From contig NZ_RDBF01000011.1 of the NCBI RefSeq assembly GCF_003674095.1, forward strand, positions 62,001-126,000: a DNA stretch of 64,000 nt, in the 5' to 3' direction. Made by a program: the position numbers and the translations under genes. The notes beneath the pieces were generated by a model. It worked only from the letters and a program-made list of their open reading frames with translations, was not told the origin of the DNA and ran no database searches. This DNA is from Aeromicrobium phragmitis (GTDB lineage: Bacteria > Actinomycetota > Actinomycetes > Propionibacteriales > Nocardioidaceae). Below are positions 1-7,855 of the stretch, piece by piece; position 1 is the stretch's first letter, and each line of letters opens with the position of its first letter.

Positions 1-1
1 C

Positions 2-1057
2 TTCGACAAGGGTCACCTGTCGGGTTACTTCGTCACCGACCCCGAGCGCATGGAGACGGTCCTCGAGGACCCCTACATCCTCATCGTCAACAGCAAGATC
101 AGCTCGGTGAAGGACCTCGTTCCGGTCCTCGAGAAGGTCATGCAGTCGGGCAAGCCGCTCGCGATCATCGCCGAGGACGTCGAGGGCGAGGCGCTCGCCA
201 CCCTCATCGTCAACAAGATGCGTGGCACCTTCAAGTCGGTCGCCATCAAGGCCCCCGGCTTCGGTGACCGCCGCAAGGCGATGCTCGCCGACATCGCCAT
301 CCTCACCGGTGGCGAGGTCATCAGCGAGGAGGTCGGCCTCAAGCTCGAGAACGCTGATCTCACGCTGCTCGGTACGGCCCGCAAGGTCGTCACCACCAAG
401 GACGAGACCACGATCGTCGAGGGCGGCGGCTCGCAGGAGCAGATCAACGGTCGCGTCAACCAGATCAAGGCCGAGATCGAGAACAGCGATTCGGACTACG
501 ACCGGGAGAAGCTCCAGGAGCGTCTGGCCAAGCTCGCCGGCGGCGTGGCCGTCATCAAGGTCGGCGCGGCCACCGAGGTCGAGCTCAAGGAGCGCAAGCA
601 CCGTATCGAGGACGCCGTCCGCAACGCCAAGGCGGCCGTCGAGGAGGGCATCGTCGCCGGCGGCGGCGTCGCTCTCGTCCAGGCCACGGCTGCGGCGTTC
701 GAGAAGCTCGAGCTCGAGGGAGACGAGGCGACCGGCGCCAACATCGTGCGCACGGCGGCTTCGGCTCCGCTCAAGCAGATCGCGGTCAACGCCGGCCTCG
801 AGGGCGGCGTCGTGGCGGAGAAGGTCGCCGGCCTCGAGGCCGGTCACGGTCTCAACGCGGCCAGCGGCGAGTACGTCGACATGATCGCCGAGGGCATCAT
901 CGACCCCGCCAAGGTCACGCGTTCGGCGCTGCAGAACGCGGCCAGCATCGCGGCCCTGTTCCTCACCACCGAGGCCGTCGTCGCCGACAAGCCGGAGCCC
1001 GCTCCGGCCGGTGGCGGCGCGCCCGACATGGGCGACATGGGCGGCATGGGCTTCTGA
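2..1057 (+). CDS. groEL: Chaperonin GroEL (60 kDa), 3' part only
   Basis: This is the C-terminal two thirds (351 residues) of the ATP-dependent protein-folding chaperonin; the 5' part lies before the window. The frame is open from base 2 ([17 protein letters not shown]), which matches the apical domain of GroEL. Further on are the conserved segments [20 protein letters not shown] and [12 protein letters not shown] of the intermediate and equatorial domains. The protein ends in a GDMGGMGF tail, typical of the general housekeeping GroEL rather than the His-rich-tailed paralogue found in some actinobacteria. A strong terminator follows 25 bases after the stop, so groEL ends its transcript here. 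Confidence 0.97.
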   Translation, partial: FDKGHLSGYFVTDPERMETVLEDPYILIVNSKISSVKDLVPVLEKVMQSGKPLAIIAEDVEGEALATLIVNKMRGTFKSVAIKAPGFGDRRKAMLADIAILTGGEVISEEVGLKLENADLTLLGTARKVVTTKDETTIVEGGGSQEQINGRVNQIKAEIENSDSDYDREKLQERLAKLAGGVAVIKVGAATEVELKERKHRIEDAVRNAKAAVEEGIVAGGGVALVQATAAAFEKLELEGDEATGANIVRTAASAPLKQIAVNAGLEGGVVAEKVAGLEAGHGLNAASGEYVDMIAEGIIDPAKVTRSALQNAASIAALFLTTEAVVADKPEPAPAGGGAPDMGDMGGMGF

Positions 1058-1081
1058 TCGCCTGAGTCACCCGCACCACGC

Positions 1082-1111
1082 GAAGGCCCCCGGGATTTCC
1101 CGGGGGCCTTC
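1082..1111 (+). terminator. Rho-independent-type hairpin after groEL
   Basis: A perfect 14-bp stem (GAAGGCCCCCGGGA pairing with TCCCGGGGGCCTTC) closes on a tiny loop 25 bases after the groEL stop. There is only a weak T tract (TCGTCGTC), as is usual in high-GC actinobacteria. It lies between convergent genes and can serve both. Confidence 0.85.
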
Positions 1112-1124
1112 GTCGTCGCTTCGG

Positions 1125-2177
1125 TCAGATGGTGACGGCCTCGAGGGCGGCGCGCACCGCTCCGACGGCGGGGGCGCGGGCGCCGACGGTCGCTCGCGCA
1201 ACCTCGGTGCACACAGCGTTGGGCTCGAGGGCGTGGCGGCGCAGACCGTCGCGAACACCGGCGAGGAGCACGTCACCGGCCTTGGCCATGTCACCGCCGA
1301 CGACGATGAGCTCGGGCGGGAAGATCTGCGCGAGTGCCGCGGCCGCGCGATCCAGGTGCCGGCCGGCGTCCTCGATGAGCCGCCGGGCGCCGAGGTCGCC
1401 CTCGACCGCCCGGTCGACGAATTCGCGCACGGTGAGTCCGGACTCGAAGCTGCTGAACTGCTGGGTCAACGAGGTTCCGCCGACGTACGACTCCAGGCAT
1501 CCGCGACTGCCGCAGCGGCACAGGGGGCCGTCCTCGTCTATCGTGAGGTGACCGAGCTGCCCGGCCGCGCCGATGCGACCGCGGAAGATCCGGCCGTCCA
1601 GGACGAGGCCTGCGCCGATGCCCGAGGAGATCTTCAGGTAAGCCATCCGCCTGACCCCGAGCCCCGCTCCTTGGGCATACTCGGCCAGCGCATGGAGGTT
1701 GCCGTCGTTGTCGACCTGCGCCGGCACTCCGAACCGCTCACTCACCGCGTGTTCGTGACGACGCCGGTTTAACCGGGCAGGATCGAGCTGTGAGTTGATG
1801 ACGCCGTCCGCGCTGATCGGGGCCGGCAGCCCGACGCCCAGGGCACGCAGCGACACGGTGTCGTGGAGCTGCTCCACGAGCCGGTTCAGCATGCTCAGGG
1901 CGAGTTTGAGCCCGTCGCGGTAATCGCGGTCGATGTCGAGCGGTGCGCGTTCGCTCCCGAGAATGGTGCCGCCGAAATCGGCGAAGCAGACCCGTACGTG
2001 CGCGTGACCGAAGTCGATCCCGGCGACGACACCGGCCGACCGGGCAACCCGGACGATTGCTCCGCGACGCCCGACACCGGCGACGGTGTCGACCACGCCA
2101 CCGGCGACGAGCTCGTTGACGATGTTGGAGACGGTCGCCGCCGCCAGGAAAGTGGAGCGGGCGATCTCGGCCCGGAC
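1125..2177 (-). pseudogene. ROK-family sugar repressor, 5'-truncated
   Basis: ROK proteins are sugar-responsive repressors or sugar kinases with an actin-like ATPase fold. The body is intact: GIDFGHAHVRVCF (phosphate-1-like segment), KISSGIGAGLVLDG, and the zinc motif CRCGSRGCLE. The longest frame with a usable start begins at GTG 2096 and gives 323 residues, but the reading frame continues upstream with clear winged-helix sequence (RAEIARST...ATVSNIVNELVAGG). Before that there is no ATG, GTG or TTG until an in-frame stop near 2227. The N-terminal helix and start codon are therefore missing, cut off where XylH sequence begins on the other strand. A GTG 2096 product would lack its DNA-binding domain and is probably not a functional repressor. 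Confidence 0.85.
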
Positions 2178-2450
2178 GTCTGCAGTCGGTCGCGCAATCC
2201 AGCGGCGGCACCGACCCCAACCTCATGGCGATCGCGGCAGCCGTCATCGGCGGCGTGAGTCTGTTCGGCAAGCGCGGCTCCGCCTTCGCCGCGCTACTCG
2301 GCATGCTTGTGCTGCAGTCGATCACGAGCGGCCTCAACCTCATCGGCGTCGCCGCGAGATCCGGTACATCGTCACCGGCTCCGTCCTCCTGCTCGCCTCA
2401 CAATCGACTCGCTGTCCCGCCGAGCCCGCAAGAGCAGCGGCCGGTTCTAG
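2177..2450 (+). pseudogene. Sugar ABC permease (XylH-type), 3' remnant with frameshifts
   Basis: Only the last roughly 90 codons of a XylH/RbsC-like inner-membrane permease remain, spread over three frames. The first piece reads RLQSVAQSSGGTDPNLMAIA and on to AAVIGGVSLFGKRGSAF and SGLNLIGVAA. Near 2350 the homology moves to another frame (EIRYIVTGSVLLLA), and near 2398 to the third (TIDSLSRRARKSSGRF followed by stop 2448-2450). The residues are those of a normal permease C-terminus, so two single-base losses are the simplest explanation. No xylF or xylG is present. The partner ROK gene is truncated at the same point, which suggests one deletion. Confidence 0.85.
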
Positions 2451-2758
2451 CGCGCTAGGTCCCCTACGCTTCGACAATGTCGATGGTCGCCGGCCGCGAC
2501 CGTATCGTCGTGTAGCTGGTCGAATCCGATATTGCGAAAGCCGAGTTGATTCCGGGGCCGCCTGGAGAGCGCTGTTGCGTTCCGGTGGGGTCAGAACCGG
2601 AAAACGGGGGTGACGCATGTGGGGCGGGGCTGATAAAATGGAATCACCTAGTCCGATTGGACGTCTTCATTAGCGGATATGGCCATCCTTCGTCCCGGTG
2701 TCTTCCCCGGGACGGCCCCCCTCATCGGCCTCGTCCGAAAATCAAAGGGGGATCTGGC
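2451..2758. other. Intergenic leader before the secreted protease
   Basis: About 300 bases hold no gene I can support. There is a possible -10 box (TAAAAT, 2634-2639) and a small hairpin with GTCCCGG/CCGGGAC arms near 2692-2713. An AAAGGGGG ribosome-binding site then precedes ATG 2759. Base composition becomes visibly less GC-rich here than in the flanks. Confidence 0.5.
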
Positions 2759-3838
2759 ATGCGCAATTTCGCAGTGACGAGAGTTTTACGCAGTCTTGCG
2801 GCCGCCTCACTGATGATCGCAGGTGTTGGACTGCTCATGCCAGCGTCGGCCGCATCGCCGAACGATGGAGGTGATGCTCCAACGCCGCCCGCATCAACGA
2901 CGATCGGGGTCCGTGCTCCGATTTCTATGAATCTCGCTGAATCGAGGCATGATAGTGCCAGCCGTCGTGACGCCGTCCTCGAATACTGGACCCCGGAGCG
3001 AATGGCTGAGGCAATCCCGGTGGAGCCGCCCATTTCGGTGTCCGGTGACGGCGGTGGCAGTGGCGATATGCTGCGCGAAGATCCGAAACCGTTGAGGGCC
3101 GTTGCTCAACCAACGCGGCCGGCAGGTGAAACCCCTCGCCGACAGACCGGTCCCGTCACCAACTTCTCCCATACCAATGGGAAGGTCTTCTTCACCGATG
3201 CGCAGGGGACAGACAATTTTGAATGCTCTGCGTCTGCTGTTTCAAGTGGATCACAACGCATGGTCATCACGGCGGGCCACTGCGTGCACGGTGGCCCAGG
3301 GAAGACGTGGTACCACAACTGGATCTTCGTCCCGGGGTATAACAACGGCACGCGCCCCGAAGGGGCGTTCGTTGCTTACGCTCTCCGTACTTTCAGCGAC
3401 TGGGCCACGTACGGGGGTAGCGCGCGCGGGTACAATTCCGACGTCGCGTTCGTCACCCTTTACAACAACGAGTACGGCGAGCGAGTTGTCGACGCGGTGG
3501 GCGGCCATGGGATTGTGACCGGCGGTGGAGTCTCCTTCGAGACTGACATCTTCGGTTACCCCGCAAATTTGAATGACGGCCAGCTCATGTGGGCCTGCTC
3601 GGGCACAACTGGCGCTACAGTACAGGCCTTTTATCTATTCCACAGAATGAGTGGTTGCAATTTCGGCACCGGATCATCGGGCGGGCCATGGCTCTACCAG
3701 TACGATATCTCCAGTGGCCAGGGGATGGTCCGAAGCGTCACCTCGTTCGGACCCGTTGATAGTTTCGACTGGATGGCTGCTCCGCTCTTCGACGATCGCC
3801 TCGCGGGTTTGTATTCGCTCGCGGATGCAGACTGGTGA
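2759..3838 (+). CDS. Secreted trypsin-like serine protease
   Basis: Predicted 359-residue exported peptidase of the chymotrypsin/trypsin-like fold. ATG 2759 is chosen over upstream in-frame starts because it follows an AAAGGGGG site by 8-9 bases and begins a clear signal peptide (basic MRNFAVTRVLR, hydrophobic core, MPASAA cleavage region). A pro-region of roughly 100 residues follows. The catalytic triad is visible: His174 in MVITAGHCVHG, Asp228 in YNSDVAFVTLY and Ser307 in GTGSSGGPW; Cys156/Cys175 would form the usual disulfide by the active-site His. Codon use differs from its neighbours (TTA, CTA, AGA, TTT, AAT), hinting at recent transfer. The stop overlaps the lipoprotein start. The substrate is unknown. 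Confidence 0.85.
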   Translation: MRNFAVTRVLRSLAAASLMIAGVGLLMPASAASPNDGGDAPTPPASTTIGVRAPISMNLAESRHDSASRRDAVLEYWTPERMAEAIPVEPPISVSGDGGGSGDMLREDPKPLRAVAQPTRPAGETPRRQTGPVTNFSHTNGKVFFTDAQGTDNFECSASAVSSGSQRMVITAGHCVHGGPGKTWYHNWIFVPGYNNGTRPEGAFVAYALRTFSDWATYGGSARGYNSDVAFVTLYNNEYGERVVDAVGGHGIVTGGGVSFETDIFGYPANLNDGQLMWACSGTTGATVQAFYLFHRMSGCNFGTGSSGGPWLYQYDISSGQGMVRSVTSFGPVDSFDWMAAPLFDDRLAGLYSLADADW

Positions 3839-4335
3839 AACGAGCAGGGGCGCGGTCTCCACGTGTCGCTCTCACTAAACCGTCGGTGAGCGGCGGGTGG
3901 GTCATCTGCGTGCTGCTGGCAGCTCTCGTCTCGGGCTGCGCTGGTCAGCACGACGCCTCCAGTAGCGGAGCAGGCGCGGCGCAACCAGACCCAGCGCCTT
4001 CTGGCGCGAGAGGATCACTGAACGATGAGTCTCCGCCGGCTGATATGAATCACGAAAGGGTCGTGCGGTGGAGAAAGTACGAGAAGGTCTCGGATCGGGA
4101 ACTGCGATTCTATTTCTCGACCGGCAGCCCGGACTGCTATGGAGCACGGGCGGTAGTCGAGGAAGAATCGGAGGAGATCCGGGTGGCCATTGTCGTAGGA
4201 GCGGTGGCTGACGCACCTGAACGATGCGTACTCCTCGGTCGCACTGCCTCCATCCTTGTGACCACCACTCACCCCCTTGGAAATCGTCGCATCGTCCGGA
4301 TGGACGCATCGGAGGCGCTTCCGAAGGCGGAGTAG
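3835..4335 (+). CDS. Putative lipoprotein coupled to the protease
   Basis: A 166-residue protein of unknown function that I cannot place in a family. GTG 3835 overlaps the protease stop (GTGA), so the two are probably translated together. The N-terminus has basic residues, a hydrophobic stretch and a lipobox LVSGC with Cys35, so it should be lipid-anchored outside the membrane. The mature part is polar, with one short segment (RELRFYFSTGSPDCYGARAV) and two or three further Cys residues that might form a disulfide. Coupling to a secreted protease suggests a cell-surface partner or inhibitor, but that is inference. It shares the lower-GC codon use of the protease. Confidence 0.65.
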   Translation: MKRAGARSPRVALTKPSVSGGWVICVLLAALVSGCAGQHDASSSGAGAAQPDPAPSGARGSLNDESPPADMNHERVVRWRKYEKVSDRELRFYFSTGSPDCYGARAVVEEESEEIRVAIVVGAVADAPERCVLLGRTASILVTTTHPLGNRRIVRMDASEALPKAE

Positions 4336-4487
4336 CGAAATTGGCGACGAGGGCGGGAAGGGCGAGTCGGTGCGTCGTCTCGAGCTCGCCTGTGGGGGTG
4401 ACACGTCCGTTTCCGTGACATAGCCTGGCGGGGACTCACCGACGTGCCACGCGGTTCAGCATGGACGACACTCCGCGAGAAGGAATT

Positions 4488-4649
4488 ATGGACGCCTTGG
4501 CTGGATTGATGTTGACCCTGATCGGGTTCTACGGCTTGTACCTCGTCATCCGCCTCGGAGTGCGCGACGGGATCGTGGCAGCTCGGAATTTGGGCGCCGC
4601 CGACGAGGTTCTCCCCGAGTCGAGACCCACTCCCGGCGAGGAGTCGTGA
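4488..4649 (+). CDS. Small single-span membrane protein
   Basis: A 53-residue protein. ATG 4488 is preferred to the in-frame ATG 4461 because GAAGGA lies five bases upstream of it. Residues about 3-25 (ALAGLMLTLIGFYGLYLVI) form one transmembrane helix, followed by a short charged tail rich in Pro and Glu. No family recognised. It sits between the low-GC island and the convergent lipid kinase; its own promoter may lie near TAGCCT at about 4421. Confidence 0.5.
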   Translation: MDALAGLMLTLIGFYGLYLVIRLGVRDGIVAARNLGAADEVLPESRPTPGEES

Positions 4650-4659
4650 CCGTCCGCGG

Positions 4660-5541
4660 CTAGTTCGTCGGCGCGAGGACGGCGAGCGCGCGGGGACGGA
4701 TGCGCACGGTGATCGCCTGCTCGGCGATCTCGTCGCCGTCGGCGCCGAACGGCACGGGGCCACGGGCACGGACCGTCACCTCGCGAGCGGTGCGGACGGT
4801 GACCTGCGGGCGGCGCACGTGGGTTCCGGTCTTGGCCTCCTTCATGAATGAGGCGAGCTGGCGCAGGGGAGCGTCGCCGTCGACGGTCAGCAGATGAATG
4901 AGCCCGTCGTCGAGGCGGGCGCTGGGGACGATGTGAAGGCCGTGACCGTAGCGTCCGGAGTTCGCCGCCACGAGCATCATCAGCCGCTCCTCGACCCGCT
5001 CGCCGTCGAGGGTGAGCTCGAAGATCGTCGGTCTCCAGCGCAGCACGGCGAGCACGGGAGCGAGCCGGTAGAGCAGCAGCGGCGGCATCCAGCGGTACCG
5101 GTTGATGATGCGCGTCGAGTGTGAATCCACCCCGGCATAGACGTTGCCGGGCACGACGATCCCGTCGGCGTCGAGCACGTCGATGCTTCGCACGGTGCCG
5201 TCGAGGAGGACGCGGGCGAGCCCCTGCGGATCGTCCGGGAGGCCGAGCCCGACGGCGAGGTCGTTACCCCGTCCCGCCGGGACGATGCCCAAGGTGCCGC
5301 CGGCGGCGATCACTCCACCGGCGGCATCACGAACCAGGCCGTCGCCGCCGACAGCGATGACGACCCGGCCCTCGCTCGACAGTTCCCCGGCTCGCTGGGT
5401 GGCCTGCGATGCGCTCGTCGTCAGCTCCTCGCCCACCTCGGCGCCCGCGGCTCGCAAGGCGCGCGCCACCGGCTCCCACCGTTCGCGGCTGGTGCCGCCG
5501 GTGCCCGAGATCGGGTTGAGCAGCGCGGTGAAGGCGGTCAT
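4660..5541 (-). CDS. Diacylglycerol kinase-family lipid kinase (YegS/Rv2252 type)
   Basis: A 293-residue lipid kinase of the DAGKc fold that phosphorylates diacylglycerol or a related lipid with ATP. The nucleotide-binding motif GGDG (65-68) with LVRDAAGG, and PAGRGNDLAVGLGLP (88-102), are intact; the N-terminus LLNPISGTGG is typical. ATG 5541 is one base past the stop of the upstream flavoprotein gene (TGACATG), so the pair is an operon. In M. tuberculosis the same neighbour set (Rv2249c GlpD, Rv2250c TetR, Rv2251 flavoprotein, Rv2252 kinase) is conserved, and Rv2252 is linked to phosphatidylinositol-mannoside metabolism. Confidence 0.9.
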   Translation of the reverse strand: MTAFTALLNPISGTGGTSRERWEPVARALRAAGAEVGEELTTSASQATQRAGELSSEGRVVIAVGGDGLVRDAAGGVIAAGGTLGIVPAGRGNDLAVGLGLPDDPQGLARVLLDGTVRSIDVLDADGIVVPGNVYAGVDSHSTRIINRYRWMPPLLLYRLAPVLAVLRWRPTIFELTLDGERVEERLMMLVAANSGRYGHGLHIVPSARLDDGLIHLLTVDGDAPLRQLASFMKEAKTGTHVRRPQVTVRTAREVTVRARGPVPFGADGDEIAEQAITVRIRPRALAVLAPTN

Positions 5542-5542
5542 G

Positions 5543-7186
5543 TCAGCGATCCCGGCGGGGGAGGAGGACACCCGGATTGAGGATGCCGGCCGGGTCGAGC
5601 GACGCCTTGAGCGCCTGCAACGCCTCGGTCGCCACCGGCCCCAGCTGCTCGGTGTACACCTCGCGGTGGTCGACGCCGATGCCGTGGTGGTGGCTGGGCG
5701 CCGCGCCGAGGTGGGAGATCGCCTCGTTGGCGGCGCGCTTGGCGACGGCCCACTGGGCGAGCGGGTCGGATGCCTGCTGTGCAGCCACCGTGAAGTAGAG
5801 CGATGCACCGGTCTCGTAGACGTGGGAAACATGGCACATCGCGATGCCGGGCGTGCCCTGCTCGGCGAGCGCTGTGGTGAGCGCGTCGCTGACGGACTGG
5901 CGCACCTCGAGCAGGGAGGACCAGAACGTCGCCGTCTCGAGGGTTTCGATCAGGACGCCGTGCTCGAGCAGCGGATCGCGCAGATACGGTGCGTTGAATC
6001 GGCCGGCCCGCCAGGCCTCTCCCGGGCCCTCGCCGAGCGGTGTGCCGCCGGCGTCGTGCAACACCGCGGTCGCCGCCTCGCGCCGGCGGGCCACGTCCTC
6101 CGTCGTTCCCTCGTAGCCCGTCACGGCCAGGCAGCTGCCCGGCGACTCCTCGAGTGACTCCGTGGGGTCGGCGAGGTTGACCAGCGTCTCCAGTTCGTCA
6201 GAGAGCCGCAGCACGGTGGGCAGCGGGCCATCTTGCGCCAGCCTCCGCAGCGCAGCGACACCCGAGGCGAAATCCGGGAACCGCCACCCCTCGAACACCC
6301 GGACCGCCGGCAGCGGCCGCACCCGCACCCGCACCCGAGTGATGACCCCGAAGGCGCCCTCCGAGCCGAGCAGGATCTGTCGCCAGTCCGGGCCGGCAGC
6401 TGATCTCGGCGCATGCCCGACCTCGATCGTGCCGCGCGGCGTGGCGACGGTGAGCCCGACGACCATGTCGTCGAAGCGCCCGTATCCCGCCGAGGACTGG
6501 CCGGCCGAACGCGCTGCCGCGAACCCGCCGATGGACGCGCCGGCGTACGACTGCGGGAAGTGGCCGATCGTGAAGCCGTGGGCGGCGACCAGTTCCTCGG
6601 CGTTCGGCGCCCGCAATCCGGCCTCGAGCGTGGCCACCCGGGACTCCGCGTCCAGGTCGACGAGCCGGTCGAGCCGGCCGAGGTCGAGTGACGCGAGCGC
6701 CTCGAAACCGTCGCGTTGTGCGGCCAGTCCGCCGACGACGGATGTGCCGCCGCCGTAGGGAACCACGGCCACGCGCTGCTCACTGCACCACTGGAGAAGC
6801 GCGACGACCTGCTCGTGGTCGGCTGGGCGGAGGACGACGTCGGGCGCGTCGGCGAGGGCGTCGGTGCGCAGCCGCAGCAGGTCCGGGGTGGACCACCCCG
6901 CGGCGTGCGCGACCCGGTCGTCGTGGTCGGTGCTCACATGTTCCTCGCCGAGCAATTCGACGAGCGAGGAGCGGAGGGCGTCGCCGAGGCGCGAGGGCGG
7001 CAGCCGCAGGTCGCTCACCGGCGTCGGCGGGGTCTCGCGCACGGTGATTCCTACGAGTCCGAGCGCGCCGGCGAGCCGCTCCGAGAGCGTCACGGCGTGC
7101 GCCGGGTCGCCCCAGCGGTAGGGGTGGAAGTCGAGACGGGGCAACGCGGTCTCGTCGGCGGGGCGACGCGGTGTGAGGTCGGACAC
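5543..7186 (-). CDS. FAD-linked oxidase, alkyl-DHAP-synthase-like
   Basis: A 547-residue flavoprotein of the vanillyl-alcohol-oxidase/GlcD family. Residues 143-153 (PYGGGTSVVGG) bind FAD pyrophosphate; the C-terminal cap carries HHHGIGVDH (from 499), the triple-His element of alkyldihydroxyacetone-phosphate synthase, and the usual tail LDPAGILNPG. Such enzymes make the ether bond of ether lipids, but bacterial members such as Rv2251 are mostly uncharacterised, so the substrate is inference. GTG 7186 is the start (SDLTPRRPADE); it lies only 15 bases from the divergent tetR start, so their promoters must overlap. The lipid kinase follows one base later. Confidence 0.88.
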   Translation of the reverse strand: MSDLTPRRPADETALPRLDFHPYRWGDPAHAVTLSERLAGALGLVGITVRETPPTPVSDLRLPPSRLGDALRSSLVELLGEEHVSTDHDDRVAHAAGWSTPDLLRLRTDALADAPDVVLRPADHEQVVALLQWCSEQRVAVVPYGGGTSVVGGLAAQRDGFEALASLDLGRLDRLVDLDAESRVATLEAGLRAPNAEELVAAHGFTIGHFPQSYAGASIGGFAAARSAGQSSAGYGRFDDMVVGLTVATPRGTIEVGHAPRSAAGPDWRQILLGSEGAFGVITRVRVRVRPLPAVRVFEGWRFPDFASGVAALRRLAQDGPLPTVLRLSDELETLVNLADPTESLEESPGSCLAVTGYEGTTEDVARRREAATAVLHDAGGTPLGEGPGEAWRAGRFNAPYLRDPLLEHGVLIETLETATFWSSLLEVRQSVSDALTTALAEQGTPGIAMCHVSHVYETGASLYFTVAAQQASDPLAQWAVAKRAANEAISHLGAAPSHHHGIGVDHREVYTEQLGPVATEALQALKASLDPAGILNPGVLLPRRDR

Positions 7187-7201
7187 GCTAGTATTAAACA
7201 C
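7187..7201. promoter_or_regulatory. 15-bp divergent start region, flavoprotein/TetR
   Basis: Only 15 bases separate the two divergent start codons. On the plus strand TAGTAT (7189-7194) is seven bases before ATG 7202, the spacing of a leaderless transcript. The minus-strand promoter must lie in the same bases or within tetR. TetR binding here would probably control both directions. Confidence 0.55.
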
Positions 7202-7855
7202 ATGCCAGCCGAACGTTTCAATTCTCGGGCCTCGGCGCTGCAGCTCGTGCGTGCCCGTCCGGCCAGCGACGCGGCGCAGGCGATCGATTCCGACCGCATT
7301 CTCGACGCCGCCCGCGCTCTCCTCCTCGAGGAGGGCCTGCCGCGGATGACGATGACCGCGATCGCCGACCGAGCGGGCGTCTCGCGCGCCACGCTGTACC
7401 GCCGTTGGGAGAACGTCACCGGGATCGTTGCGGACGTCTCGACCCGCGAATGGAACCGGTTGACCGAACGCGCCGCGTCGCGTGCCGGCGGCACCGCCCG
7501 GGAGAAGGTGGTCAGCACGGTCGTGCACGTGGTGCGGGAGATGCGCTCGCACCCGCTGCTGCGCGTGCTGATCGACGAGTCCCCCGAGTTCCTCACGCCC
7601 TATCAGGTACGCCGGCAGGGGCGAGTGACCGCGTTCCACCTCGTCGTCATCGAGGACGTCGTCCGGCAGGGATTCGAGGACGGGTCCATCCGCTCCGGCG
7701 ACGCCGTGGCGATCGCTCAGGCCGTCGTGCTCATGAGCTGGTCCTTCGTCACCACGGCCCCCGCGATCGTCGGCTCGCCCGATGCGGTCGGACCAGAGCT
7801 GGACGCGCTCGACACCGAGCTGACCCTCGCCCTCGACCGGTACCTCGCCCCATGA
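7202..7855 (+). CDS. TetR-family transcriptional regulator
   Basis: A 217-residue one-component regulator. The N-terminal helix-turn-helix is clear (RILDAARALLLEEG, then MTMTAIADRAGVSRATLYRRW, residues about 32-69), followed by an all-helical ligand domain. ATG 7202 lies behind TAGTAT in the 15-bp divergent gap, so the mRNA is probably leaderless. The stop overlaps the GlpD start as ATGA. Its position between glpD and the flavoprotein-kinase pair, as with Rv2250c, suggests that it controls glycerolipid genes; the ligand is unknown. Confidence 0.92.
   Translation: MPAERFNSRASALQLVRARPASDAAQAIDSDRILDAARALLLEEGLPRMTMTAIADRAGVSRATLYRRWENVTGIVADVSTREWNRLTERAASRAGGTAREKVVSTVVHVVREMRSHPLLRVLIDESPEFLTPYQVRRQGRVTAFHLVVIEDVVRQGFEDGSIRSGDAVAIAQAVVLMSWSFVTTAPAIVGSPDAVGPELDALDTELTLALDRYLAP

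Noticed and set aside
2180-2450. A short open frame here as a genuine small membrane protein
   Set aside because: The residues match the C-terminus of XylH-type permeases in three successive frames, which shows a decayed gene rather than a new small protein.
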